Below are positions 34,102 through 43,336 of a stretch of DNA of 64,000 bases, in pieces. The notes beneath the pieces are model-generated. The model was not told the origin of the DNA. It saw only the letters and a list, made by a program, of their open reading frames with translations, and did not search any database. The translations under genes and the position numbers were made by a program. The first letter of the stretch is position 1. The number at the start of each line of letters is the position of its first letter. Source of the DNA: a virus; IMG/VR virus record IMGVR_UViG_3300034073_005389, positions 186,001 to 250,000 of that record, one strand, 5' to 3'.

Positions 34102-34938
34102 TTATTTCTTATTTAAATTTTTTAACAGTCTTTCTTTATTAATGTAATCTGGTAGATTTACACTAAGTTTTTTAATTCCTTTTTTCACTTCTTTGTTTGG
34201 ATGCATTCCAATATCATAACCATAGACTTGATTAGGTTTTACGTTATTTAAATTTACATTCCAACACTGAGTTAAAAAATCTTTTTTATTAGGCAAATAA
34301 GTTAGTTTGTATTTAACTCTACTATCTCCTACATAAGCAAAATGAAAATACCTAGACTCATTATCAAAATATGTTGGAGGATATTGCTTGGTAATGGTGC
34401 AATGACCATAAATATTTCCCTTTTTATGCCTAGCAATTCTACCCCACCCTAATGTCATGGTATCTTGCTTAAGGTCAGCGTTGCAAAAAATATGATCTGC
34501 GTCTTTAAAAAAGACATAATGAGGAAAGTCATATGATTGATGCTTGTCATTTGATGCAAAAAAATCATCTACTTTATCAAATGTTTCTTGAGTAAAGAAT
34601 TCATCAGCATCAGTGCACCAAAAGACATTCATATCATCTTTAACATATTGAGAGCCACGAACAAACATTTGTTTTTTTCCAGCCACTGACATACCAATAT
34701 CTGTTCTTACTCCAGATAAATCTTTATTATCTAATATAATAATCTTTTTTTCTGGATCTGGATATTTTTTTAAAAAATCTAGTGAGCCATCTGTAGAATT
34801 AGAATATGGCGTTTTAGTAACACATAAATCATAAAATATAAGTTGATCAAAATTTTTATACAAAAATGGTAACTTTTCTACTAGAAAAGGATATTCATTA
34901 TAACAAATTTGGAAATGGCAATGTTTTAATTTTTTCAT
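34102..34938 (-). CDS. GT2-like glycosyltransferase
   Basis: 278 residues. KHCHFQICYNEYPFLVEKLPF, a FWCTDADEFF DxD-type metal site, and long C-terminal extension fit the Glyco_tranf_2_4-like group. Donor and acceptor are unknown. Confidence 0.7.
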   Translation of the reverse strand: MKKLKHCHFQICYNEYPFLVEKLPFLYKNFDQLIFYDLCVTKTPYSNSTDGSLDFLKKYPDPEKKIIILDNKDLSGVRTDIGMSVAGKKQMFVRGSQYVKDDMNVFWCTDADEFFTQETFDKVDDFFASNDKHQSYDFPHYVFFKDADHIFCNADLKQDTMTLGWGRIARHKKGNIYGHCTITKQYPPTYFDNESRYFHFAYVGDSRVKYKLTYLPNKKDFLTQCWNVNLNNVKPNQVYGYDIGMHPNKEVKKGIKKLSVNLPDYINKERLLKNLNKK

Positions 34939-34943
34939 AATTA

Positions 34944-35507
34944 TTATCTTAAATAAATTGGTTTTAAATGTAAATATGGTCCTGGTACACGATCTTTAGG
35001 CTTATAATCTCTAATTTTAGAGGTATGAAAATGATAAGTTTTGATGGTTAATGAGGGATTAGATATTTTATATCCTGATTCTTTGATCTCATGCGCAACC
35101 CTATTATCACAACCAGGTCTCCCTAAGAAATAATTGCCCACTATTTTTTTTAATGAACCTTTAAAAATCCAAGTATCTTGAGAAAAAACTTTGTCCCAAA
35201 ATTTAATATTAGATGGCGAAAGATAATCCCATCTAGTTAAAGCATACGCTTCCTCATGATCCATTTTTAATGTTAAATTAATTGTATCATCAAAAAATAT
35301 ATCAGAGTTGCATATGATGTTTATGTCATCAGGACCGGTATTCTGATTAATTTTATCAAAATAAAAATCAAAAGTTAATCTATTTTGATGATTAATTAAA
35401 ATTACATTTAAATGTTTATTTTGTAAATTTTTATTTTTACAAAAATCTATTTCATAAGCTCTTTTAGGATCTGGATGTTTAAAATAATTATAATATAAAT
35501 TGATCAT
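34944..35507 (-). CDS. Small GT-A-like glycosyltransferase, copy 1
   Basis: 187 residues. DDINIICNSDIFFDD, YALTRWD, a QDTWIFKG strand and FLGRPGCDNRVAHEI are shared with the paralogue at 36461-37021. The SDIFFDD segment acts like a DxD site. Probably a glycosyltransferase; not confirmed. Confidence 0.6.
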   Translation of the reverse strand: MINLYYNYFKHPDPKRAYEIDFCKNKNLQNKHLNVILINHQNRLTFDFYFDKINQNTGPDDINIICNSDIFFDDTINLTLKMDHEEAYALTRWDYLSPSNIKFWDKVFSQDTWIFKGSLKKIVGNYFLGRPGCDNRVAHEIKESGYKISNPSLTIKTYHFHTSKIRDYKPKDRVPGPYLHLKPIYLR

Positions 35508-35528
35508 ATATTTATATGCAAATATGGT

Positions 35529-36458
35529 TTATTTTTTTATATAATTATTAATTATATTTAAAACTGCAGAATCATTTGTCTCTTTAGACTCAACAATTCT
35601 GGCAGGATATTTTATATTTTTAAGACCCCAATCACCCAGCCAAAAATTCTTACCTCCACTTAACCCAGAAAAAGTCAATAATGTCTTGTTTGGATTTAAA
35701 TAATTTTCTTTACACATAGAAAAAGTGAATGCGCCTGATGCTCTACCAATAACCAAATCGCATTTTAAACTTAAATATGAGGTTTCGTTTAAATCAGAAC
35801 CTTTTGTCTTTTTTATAATATCTGAGGAATAAACCACATTAGGATATGCCCTCCTATCAAAATTAGGATCTTTTTCTTTAAAAGTTAAAATCCATTTTCT
35901 ATTTGGATGCATTTTGGCTAATTTTAAAATAATAGGTGTAAAATTAAAATTTTTAGCCTGACCAGATCTAGCGTGATTATTACAAACTAGAACAGGAGAT
36001 ACTTTATTTTGAGAGTGAAAAGTATCAATATTTTTAATAAATGTAGGGTGCAAATTTTTATAATTAATTGCAGGAAAAAAATAAAAAGGGTCTTTTGATA
36101 TATCTTCTAATTTTAGACCCAATCCCGCATAAATATCTTGAAATATAAAATACAAAGTATCAAAGTTAAATCCATTAGCTTTATTTGAATACTTATAATT
36201 ATTTACTCCATACCAAGTACCAGCATAAAAAGTATTATTTTTAACTATGTGAACATTTTTATTGTCTGCCTGTTTTAACAAATTAGCATCAAATTTTAAA
36301 CCTTTTATATCTTCTAATAGTTTGGGGTCATTTTTATGAGAAAAATATATCTCATATTTATTTCCTAAATGCTTAACAACTTCAGAAATAAAAGTTCTGG
36401 AGATATGAATATCTCCATTATTAAAATGATTAAAGAAAACAATTTTATTATAGCTCAT
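35529..36458 (-). CDS. NGDIHISR-family protein, copy 3
   Basis: 309 residues. Starts IVFFNHFNNGDIHISRTF and keeps SDLNETSYLSL and GRASGAFTF. More diverged than copies 1 and 2. Flanked by the two small GT-A-like genes, so the families seem to be used together. Confidence 0.55.
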   Translation of the reverse strand: MSYNKIVFFNHFNNGDIHISRTFISEVVKHLGNKYEIYFSHKNDPKLLEDIKGLKFDANLLKQADNKNVHIVKNNTFYAGTWYGVNNYKYSNKANGFNFDTLYFIFQDIYAGLGLKLEDISKDPFYFFPAINYKNLHPTFIKNIDTFHSQNKVSPVLVCNNHARSGQAKNFNFTPIILKLAKMHPNRKWILTFKEKDPNFDRRAYPNVVYSSDIIKKTKGSDLNETSYLSLKCDLVIGRASGAFTFSMCKENYLNPNKTLLTFSGLSGGKNFWLGDWGLKNIKYPARIVESKETNDSAVLNIINNYIKK

Positions 36459-36460
36459 AA

Positions 36461-37021
36461 TTATGTTGGAGAAATTTGTTTATAAGGTCCAGGAACAGTG
36501 TCATGCTTTTTGCTATAATTTCTTATATTAGAAGAATGTACATGATATGTTTTTATTGTTTTACTAGGATTAGATAATCTATATCCCGCTTTTACTATTT
36601 CATAAGCGATCCTATTATCACATCCAGGCATACCTAGAAATATATCGCCATATAAATTAGATCTAATTTTACCTTTAAAAATCCAAGTATCTTGGCTATC
36701 AGGTCTGTTAAACAATTCGGCAGAGCCGTTTGTTTTTAAATCCCATCTGGATAATGCATAACAATCATCTACCGCCATATTCTTACAATTTAAGATTGTA
36801 TCGTCTAAATAAATATCTGAATTACAAACTATATTAATATCATTTGGAAGCGTAACACTATTTATTTTTTTAAAATAATAAGAATATGTTAATCTATCTT
36901 GACTTTCTATTACAATAGTATTTATGTTTTTATTAGATAAATTTTTATTTAAACAAAAATCAATTTCTTTCTGTCTAGCTGGGTTTTTATCTTTATAATA
37001 ATTATAAATTAGATTAATCAT
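36461..37021 (-). CDS. Small GT-A-like glycosyltransferase, copy 2
   Basis: 186 residues. DDINIVCNSDIYLDD, YALSRWD, DTWIFKG and FLGMPGCDNRIAYEI match copy 1 (34944-35507). Overlaps the next gene by 4 bases. Confidence 0.6.
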   Translation of the reverse strand: MINLIYNYYKDKNPARQKEIDFCLNKNLSNKNINTIVIESQDRLTYSYYFKKINSVTLPNDINIVCNSDIYLDDTILNCKNMAVDDCYALSRWDLKTNGSAELFNRPDSQDTWIFKGKIRSNLYGDIFLGMPGCDNRIAYEIVKAGYRLSNPSKTIKTYHVHSSNIRNYSKKHDTVPGPYKQISPT

Positions 37022-37983
37022 AGTAAGTGACTTAAATTTAACATGTTAATTAATTCTAGTATTTTAGAAGTAAAAGTATGCTCCATTAATACTTTTCTAT
37101 GACCATTTTTACCAACTTCTAATGCTTTATCTGGATTATTTTTACAAAACTGTATGATAGAGTGTATATCCTCTATAGATTTAGCAATAAATAGATCCTG
37201 ACCATCTACAAAATAACTATCATAATTAGGGAAGTCCCAAGAAATAACTGGTCTGCCTGAAGCTAAGCACATTAATAATCTATCAGAAAAATAATGTGCA
37301 ACCTCATTAAAATGACTAATGCTTAGTACGCAAACACTAGAGTTATAAACCTCGTTAGTTTGAGGCATGGGTATAAATTTGGAAGGGACATTATAATTCC
37401 TTCCAAACAAACCAAATCTGTCTTTATATCTAGTATATAAGCTATGCGCAACTTGTGATCTTAATGATGACGATGGAAAGTTTCCATAATGGTTAGCTGC
37501 AAATGAAATATCGTATTTAAATGATGAATAATTTTTAGGAAAATATAATTTAGGATCATATCCTATTTGCCAATAACAAGGATTCTTGCAGCCGCTATTT
37601 TTATATAAATCTAATTGACCCGTACTAGATATCAAAGAGTAATCGCATCCTTGAGATATTTTACAAAATCCGCTATCAGCATATGCCCTACAATCTCCGG
37701 TCCAGTTAGTAATAACTACTCCAGGAGACAATTTTCTAGCTTCATTTAAAACTTCTACACTAAGAAGCCCGCTAAATTGGAGCTGCATGTGAATCAATTT
37801 TGGTTGAAAAGTTCTAACTACCTTTAAAAACCCTTCATTTACACTTTCTCTTCTTTTAGAATTTAACCAAATTCTATTAAAATCATAAATTTCTAATTTA
37901 ACTCCAGCATTGTGCCAAGCATCATATGTAGCTTGCTGCACTGTATTATTATCATTTAATGGTAAATATAAAACTTTTAACAT
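37018..37983 (-). CDS. CgeB-like GT-B glycosyltransferase
   Basis: 321 residues. N-terminal VLYLPLNDNNTVQQATYDAW and a C-terminal donor domain with YFSDRLLMCLASGRPVISWD, then DNPDKALEVGKNGHRKVLMEHT-like blocks fit the DUF3880/CgeB group of GT4-type enzymes. Acceptor unknown. Confidence 0.78.
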   Translation of the reverse strand: MLKVLYLPLNDNNTVQQATYDAWHNAGVKLEIYDFNRIWLNSKRRESVNEGFLKVVRTFQPKLIHMQLQFSGLLSVEVLNEARKLSPGVVITNWTGDCRAYADSGFCKISQGCDYSLISSTGQLDLYKNSGCKNPCYWQIGYDPKLYFPKNYSSFKYDISFAANHYGNFPSSSLRSQVAHSLYTRYKDRFGLFGRNYNVPSKFIPMPQTNEVYNSSVCVLSISHFNEVAHYFSDRLLMCLASGRPVISWDFPNYDSYFVDGQDLFIAKSIEDIHSIIQFCKNNPDKALEVGKNGHRKVLMEHTFTSKILELINMLNLSHLL

Positions 37984-37984
37984 T

Positions 37985-40447
37985 TTATTTTCCTAATAAA
38001 ACTAACATTTTTTTATATAATTCTTCATTATAAGAAGGATTATAATTAAAAATTAATTTTTCATTATTTTTAAATTTAGAAAATGCAAAATCAATCGCTT
38101 CTTCATCAATTTTAAGTTTATTATCAATCATATGATTTCTCGCAAAGATCATATTTGAATCGTCTTTTAAGTAAAAGACGTTATTAGTAATAATATTTAA
38201 ATGATGCGCTTGAACAAAATTAACAAGACCAGACTCATAATTAGTTTCAAGAGAAAAATCAATAATTAATTTTGAGCCATAAAGCAAGCTAATAATTTTA
38301 TCATAGTCTTCATATTCGGAATATCTAATAACATTAGATGGTAATTTTAATCTAGACCCGACAACAACTAAATTTTTTAGATTTAACTGCTTAAAACATT
38401 TTACCACGGAAGGAGTAAATTCTTCGTTTTTTTCAAAATACAAAGCATAATCTTCTATTTTAGAAAAAGGAGAAGTATTTAAATTAAACCATAATTTAGG
38501 CAGTCTAGTAATTTTTTTACCAGGGAATTTATCTATTAATTTATTAAAATTATAAAAAGATGGAGTAATGATGTGGTTACATTTATCCAGCGCTTGAATC
38601 ATAGATTCTGAAAATTCAATCTCAGATTCTTCTAAAAAGAGATTTTTGGCTGGTAGTAATCTATCTCCAGACCCTATAACTAAATCTAGTTCATTAGATT
38701 TAGGAAATGATTTTAAATTTTTTACACAATTATGTACTTTTAATTGTGGGAAAAAAGGCTGGATCTTACGAACCCATTGTCTAGAAGAGAAATTAACTGG
38801 TAATACTGTAAAGTTTACATCCCAAGTATTAGTTGGAGAGAATCTTTCTGGTTCAAAAATACTATTAAATTTAGAAACATCTTTAACCCAACTAGTTTTT
38901 AGTGTAATCTCTTCTTTTATAGGAGGACTAGAGACTATTAGTCTATTTTCTATATTATCTATATTATCTGACTGCCCTGTAAGCACAGGGATAGAATTCT
39001 TCTTAAATTTATTATTTATTTCTTTAATAACAAATTCTCGTTTAGAGCAAACCCAAAATCTTCTTAAATTATTATTTTGATTTTTAGAATCTAAAACTTT
39101 CCAATCATAAAGGTGACTGTCATGGTTGAGATCTGGATGATCTAATCTAGTAAAAGGTAAACCTGCATCTGAAAAAATTTTTTCTATTTTAGCAGCTGTA
39201 GGTCGGCTGCCCACACCACAAAAAGATAAAGATGGATTAGTTTTATCTTCTGGAATAGTATAATTAATATTTGGATTATTAGAGTCGCATACAGCCATTT
39301 CTAATATAAGAGTGTCTTTTGTTTTATTACACAAATCTTTTAAATGCGATTCGTAGTTAGCAACATGATGTAATGTATCAATACTTAAAACAATATCAAA
39401 TTTAGTCGAAATATGTAGCGGTGACTCAAAATTTAATTTAACAGTTTTAATATTAGGATATTTTTTATTAATAATATTGATATTTTCTTGCCTGGCATCT
39501 GCAGCTATTACCGCTGATCCTAGCCTAGATAAAGAGGCTCCTACGTCGCCATTACCAGCACCAGCATCTAAAACATGCTTTCTAAAAAAGAATTTAGGAG
39601 TAAATAAATTTAATATAAATTTTAATTTATGTTCTGAATGTTTATTCATGAATAAATTTGACATATTCGCCTGCTGTAGTTGCTGTTGAATTTCAAGCCT
39701 AAAATCGGGAGCGTCATTAATATGAATATTTGTATTGCTTAATACTGGTAAAGTATTGTTGACAACAGGCTGAGAGATAGGTAATGGTAAGTAATTAAAA
39801 TCAGAAAGATTTGCAGACTCATCTTTTACACAAAACCATAATCTTCTTTTATAAAAGTCACAACTGCTATCATTTTTTTCTAACCAATCATAAACATATG
39901 AACTAGAGTTAAATTTGTTACTATTTATTCTAGTAAATTTCATTCCACACTGAGATAAAATTTTTTCAATAGCAGCAGTAGTAGGTCTAGTGCCAGTGCC
40001 ATTTACTGATAAGTCGAAAATAGACTTATTTTCTTTAATAATAACTACTTTAGCGTCATCATGATGATCGCAAACAGCTGTTTCTAATACTAGATTTTTG
40101 GCAATACGACATACTTGCTGCAAATGTGACTGATAATCTGATACGTGGCATAACAATCCTAAATCTAAAACTAAATCAAATTTTTCATTTTGAAATGGAA
40201 AGCCCCTATCTAAATCGTGTTTAATTGTTTTAATTCCAGGATATCGTTTATTGGCAACTTGTAAATGCTCATTTCTAGCGTCTAAAGCAATGACAGACGC
40301 GCCCAATCGATGTAAAGGACCGCTTAAGTCTGCATATCCACAGCCTAAGTCTAGTATTTTTTTGCCAGACATAAAAGAAGGACCATAATGGTCCATTATT
40401 CCTTTTAGTCTTTTTTGGTTCCAATCAAAATACTTGCCAGTAAACAC
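37985..40447 (-). CDS. Large protein with two tandem methyltransferase domains
   Basis: 820 residues. Domain 1 (about 1-225) has ILDLGCGYADLSGPLHRLGA; domain 2 (about 265-475) has VLDAGAGNGDVGASLSRLGS. Both continue with matching strands (VIALDAR/VIAADAR and LVLDLG/IVLSID) and end in FWVCSK-type strands, so one arose by duplication. A C-terminal ~290 residues of unknown fold may be GT-B-like. The start is GTG with AAGAGG 6 bases upstream. Probably modifies island sugars at two positions. Confidence 0.7.
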   Translation of the reverse strand: MFTGKYFDWNQKRLKGIMDHYGPSFMSGKKILDLGCGYADLSGPLHRLGASVIALDARNEHLQVANKRYPGIKTIKHDLDRGFPFQNEKFDLVLDLGLLCHVSDYQSHLQQVCRIAKNLVLETAVCDHHDDAKVVIIKENKSIFDLSVNGTGTRPTTAAIEKILSQCGMKFTRINSNKFNSSSYVYDWLEKNDSSCDFYKRRLWFCVKDESANLSDFNYLPLPISQPVVNNTLPVLSNTNIHINDAPDFRLEIQQQLQQANMSNLFMNKHSEHKLKFILNLFTPKFFFRKHVLDAGAGNGDVGASLSRLGSAVIAADARQENINIINKKYPNIKTVKLNFESPLHISTKFDIVLSIDTLHHVANYESHLKDLCNKTKDTLILEMAVCDSNNPNINYTIPEDKTNPSLSFCGVGSRPTAAKIEKIFSDAGLPFTRLDHPDLNHDSHLYDWKVLDSKNQNNNLRRFWVCSKREFVIKEINNKFKKNSIPVLTGQSDNIDNIENRLIVSSPPIKEEITLKTSWVKDVSKFNSIFEPERFSPTNTWDVNFTVLPVNFSSRQWVRKIQPFFPQLKVHNCVKNLKSFPKSNELDLVIGSGDRLLPAKNLFLEESEIEFSESMIQALDKCNHIITPSFYNFNKLIDKFPGKKITRLPKLWFNLNTSPFSKIEDYALYFEKNEEFTPSVVKCFKQLNLKNLVVVGSRLKLPSNVIRYSEYEDYDKIISLLYGSKLIIDFSLETNYESGLVNFVQAHHLNIITNNVFYLKDDSNMIFARNHMIDNKLKIDEEAIDFAFSKFKNNEKLIFNYNPSYNEELYKKMLVLLGK

Positions 40448-40459
40448 AACAACCTCTTA

Positions 40460-40618
40460 CTAGCTTTTTGCTTTAATAATCAATACTTCTGTAGATTTTT
40501 TATTCGATTTTTGATTAGTAAATCCACATTTGCGACATTTAACAGTTTTTTGGACCGATTTGTGATTATTAATAATATCCACTTCTCCGTGACATAGCTT
40601 ACATTTTAATAATTTCAT
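40460..40618 (-). CDS. Small zinc-ribbon protein (52 aa)
   Basis: 52 residues from the ATG at 40618. CKLCHGE and CRKCGF form a C4 zinc ribbon followed by a basic region. It fills the gap between the 820-residue and 162-residue genes. Function unknown. Confidence 0.65.
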   Translation of the reverse strand: MKLLKCKLCHGEVDIINNHKSVQKTVKCRKCGFTNQKSNKKSTEVLIIKAKS

Positions 40619-40625
40619 TAATGCC

Positions 40626-41114
40626 TCAATTAAATATTAATAATTTTTGTAATTTTGGATCTAAATGAGTTTGGTCTAGCTCACAATTTGGATTAGATTT
40701 AATAAAATTCATAATTTTCATTCTGCATGCAGATAGCATATCATCTTTAAAATTATTATTTTTAATATTGAAAGTTAATCTAGAAAAACAAATAATATTT
40801 TTTCTTTTATGATAATTATGCCTCATATAAACTAAACGTGTTTGTCTAGGAGATGAGTATACTCTTATTTTTTCTGGCTTGTTATTAAACGTATATTCTA
40901 ATTCTAGATAAGGAGCTACATAAACTTTTTGATAGCGATCAATAAATTCAATATGAGAATATTGAGAATTTACATATTTAGATACAAAGCCTTTAAATTG
41001 ATTTTTTTTAATGTAAAGAACTCTAGCATCTGGTATTGAATCTTTTACAAATTTATGAATTTGTATAGATTTTTCCAAATCTAAAATAGCATCATCAATA
41101 CTTTGTCTTGGCAT
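40626..41114 (-). CDS. Hypothetical basic protein
   Basis: 162 residues, not recognised. Lys/Arg-rich, with SIDDAILDLEKSI at the start and beta strands in the middle. It lies 7 bases upstream of the small zinc-ribbon gene. Confidence 0.45.
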   Translation of the reverse strand: MPRQSIDDAILDLEKSIQIHKFVKDSIPDARVLYIKKNQFKGFVSKYVNSQYSHIEFIDRYQKVYVAPYLELEYTFNNKPEKIRVYSSPRQTRLVYMRHNYHKRKNIICFSRLTFNIKNNNFKDDMLSACRMKIMNFIKSNPNCELDQTHLDPKLQKLLIFN

Positions 41115-41145
41115 AATATCTATTTATATATCATCTTAAATTAAT

Positions 41146-41361
41146 TTAATCATCAAAAATAATTTTGGTCTTGCCATTATGACCATGAACATGTTCTACA
41201 TCTTGTATAGAATGATAAATAGCTATGCTGCTACGACTACCAAACCAATGAACCACTACTTCACCAGTATCTAAAAATAAACAGCCTTCAGCTACAATTC
41301 CGCATCCACTTACACCTGACGCATCTTCCAATCTTTCGAAATGAAATCGACGCATTGTCAT
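41146..41361 (-). CDS. Small conserved phage protein
   Basis: 71 residues. RFHFERLEDASGVSGCGIVAEG and VEHVHGHNGKTKIIFDD match a small widespread phage and bacterial protein of unknown function. No membrane segment is seen. Confidence 0.6.
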   Translation of the reverse strand: MTMRRFHFERLEDASGVSGCGIVAEGCLFLDTGEVVVHWFGSRSSIAIYHSIQDVEHVHGHNGKTKIIFDD

Positions 41362-41450
41362 ATTCGTATCCTTTTGTTACCTACAAAACAATATCTATTT
41401 ATACATAATTTAAAAAATTATCAGAAATTGTTACAACCTAGAATTTTATT
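41362..41450. other. Short AT-rich gap
   Basis: An 89-base gap without an ORF. TATAAAT-like boxes occur on the minus strand but no TTGACA at the right distance. Confidence 0.4.
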
Positions 41451-41642
41451 TTAATCATTAAACGCTAAAACAACTAAAGCAGTGCAAATTGTAGCTGACA
41501 TAATAGGTCCAATTATTGCTTGAAGTACTCCAAAAATTCCAACCCAAGCCACTGCGCCTACCACTACCCTCCACAAAAAACCTTCAATAAAAAATAGCCA
41601 AAATAAAAAAACGGCAATCGCCGCTAAAATAATTAATCCCAT
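41451..41642 (-). CDS. Small membrane protein
   Basis: 63 residues with two or three hydrophobic stretches (LIILAAIAVFLFWLFF, VVVGAVAWVGIFGVL, ATICTALVVLAF). Likely inner-membrane. Holin is possible by size, but nothing supports it and the endolysin is far off. Confidence 0.55.
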   Translation of the reverse strand: MGLIILAAIAVFLFWLFFIEGFLWRVVVGAVAWVGIFGVLQAIIGPIMSATICTALVVLAFND

Positions 41643-41644
41643 TA

Positions 41645-41965
41645 TTATACACCTTCAATCATTTGTTTTAATGATTCCTTACTATTTAAACCAGTTCTAG
41701 TTGAAACAACTGATCCATTTCTAAATAATAATAAAGTGGGCAAGCTTCTTATATCAAAAAATTTAGTATTTTCAGGAGCCTCATCAATATCTATTTTTAC
41801 CACTTTTACAACATCTTGTAATTCTTTAGCCAAAGTTTCAAGAATAGGCAATTGTTTCTTACAAGGACCACACCAAGTAGCCCCAAATTCAACCAGTACT
41901 GGTTTAGTTTCTTCTAATACCTCTGAATCAAATGAATTATCTGTAACTGTAAATACTAATTCCAT
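41645..41965 (-). CDS. trxA: Thioredoxin
   Basis: 106 residues, full thioredoxin length with the WCGPC active site (W31-C35), VKIDIDEAPE and SLPTLLLFRNG (cis-Pro). It reduces disulfides; in phages it can serve ribonucleotide reductase or a polymerase. AGGAGA is 7-8 bases before the ATG and the promoter is placed at 41984-42011. Confidence 0.95.
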   Translation of the reverse strand: MELVFTVTDNSFDSEVLEETKPVLVEFGATWCGPCKKQLPILETLAKELQDVVKVVKIDIDEAPENTKFFDIRSLPTLLLFRNGSVVSTRTGLNSKESLKQMIEGV

Positions 41966-41983
41966 AATTGTTCTCCTGGATAT

Positions 41984-42011
41984 ATTGTATATTTTTTATA
42001 TAATGTGTCAA
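41984..42011 (-). promoter_or_regulatory. Promoter of thioredoxin
   Basis: TTGACA (42011-42006), 16-bp spacer, TACAAT (41989-41984). An ATATTT-T-AAATAT inverted repeat lies upstream (42021-42033). The leader starts with AGGAGA. Confidence 0.7.
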
Positions 42012-42036
42012 GATAGTGTAATATTTTAAATATAAG

Positions 42037-42264
42037 CTAATTTAATAAATTTTTTTGCTCTTTTACATTGGATAAATATTCCGGAATATAAAATCCTGAA
42101 TCAAAAATTTGAATAGTGGCTTCTGCTTGCTCAAATCCTTCTAGCTTAGCTTGATTTAAAGCCTGGTCTACTTCTTTTGCAGCCTTTTCAAAAGAAATAG
42201 ATAAAGAAATTAAATGCCATTTTGCTTTAGGTCTACTTTTTAAATAAACACCATGAATCATCAT
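42037..42264 (-). CDS. Small conserved protein
   Basis: 75 residues. IHGVYLKSRPKAKWHLIS and IFDSGFYIPEYL resemble a small phage protein of unknown role. A possible second ATG is the next codon. Confidence 0.5.
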   Translation of the reverse strand: MMIHGVYLKSRPKAKWHLISLSISFEKAAKEVDQALNQAKLEGFEQAEATIQIFDSGFYIPEYLSNVKEQKNLLN

Positions 42265-42298
42265 TATTCCTTTTAAAGTATAATGCAGTATGCATATG

Positions 42299-43336
42299 TC
42301 ATATAAATACAGATAATTTATTAAACTCAGGAAATTTTTGCATCAAATATTGAATATCTGAATGTTTTTTATTTTTAGCTAGCCAATTAATAATCTTTTT
42401 AAAATTAATAGTGGGTACTTCTTTTAATAAATTTAAAATTTTATCTGTATTAGATCTTTTGTGAGTAGACGACCTACTATAAACTTTTTCTAAGTAAATG
42501 GGCAATAAATCATCCATCCAAATAGGATCTAATAAAATAATTTTTTTGAAAAAATTAAAAAAATTAGCTTCTAATTCTAAAATATTTAAAGATTTTATTA
42601 TCTCAAATACTCTGTTTTTATTAGAAATAAATTTTTCTTTTATTTTTAAAAAAATATTTTCATCAGAAAAACATTCTAAAAGTAGAGAAGATTTATAAAA
42701 TATTTTATTATAATTTTTCCTATCAAAAACTAACTCACAAATTGAATCAAAAATTTTAATCTCGTCTACCTCAAAATTTTTATTTTTTAAATCTTTAATA
42801 AGTCTAAGTAAATTAGGAAATTTTTTATAATAAAAAATAACATTACAAATATAATCTGTAATTGAATCTTTAATTGAAAGATAAAAATCTTGCAAAAAAG
42901 TAATTAATTTTTCATAACTAACAAAAGAAGGTAATTTATATAAAAAATTTTTTATGTTTTTGCTGGTAGAAGTAGGATATCTAATTTTAGAAAACTCTAA
43001 AAATTGAATATATTCTAACTTACTTAGAATGCTTTTATTATTTCTTAACTTTAAAGAATAGTTAAGCTTATTTATTAAATAATTTTCTATGTTAACAATT
43101 AGTTTTCTATACTTAATAGAATTAAGTAGCGCAAACCTACTCTCCCAAAAACCAGCTTCCCAGGCAATATTAGAAGACTTATAAAGTCGATCCCAAAAAT
43201 ACTTTAAATGGTATGGGTGATTAGAGCGTAGATTTTTCTTAAAATTTTTTAAATCAATATTTTCTTGATTAGTAAAAAATAAAGTATCTACTTGTTTTCT
43301 AAATTCTGGATTAACTTTTAAAGTAATCGCTTCCAT
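42299..43336 (-). CDS. Hypothetical Lys/Asn-rich protein
   Basis: 345 residues, not recognised. Largely helical, strongly Lys/Asn/Ile-rich, no motif. The start overlaps the end of purA by 19 bases, so the two may be coupled. Function open. Confidence 0.5.
   Translation of the reverse strand: MEAITLKVNPEFRKQVDTLFFTNQENIDLKNFKKNLRSNHPYHLKYFWDRLYKSSNIAWEAGFWESRFALLNSIKYRKLIVNIENYLINKLNYSLKLRNNKSILSKLEYIQFLEFSKIRYPTSTSKNIKNFLYKLPSFVSYEKLITFLQDFYLSIKDSITDYICNVIFYYKKFPNLLRLIKDLKNKNFEVDEIKIFDSICELVFDRKNYNKIFYKSSLLLECFSDENIFLKIKEKFISNKNRVFEIIKSLNILELEANFFNFFKKIILLDPIWMDDLLPIYLEKVYSRSSTHKRSNTDKILNLLKEVPTINFKKIINWLAKNKKHSDIQYLMQKFPEFNKLSVFI

Noticed and set aside
41451-41642. Holin
   Set aside because: Size and membrane segments fit, but there is no lysis gene nearby and no other support.
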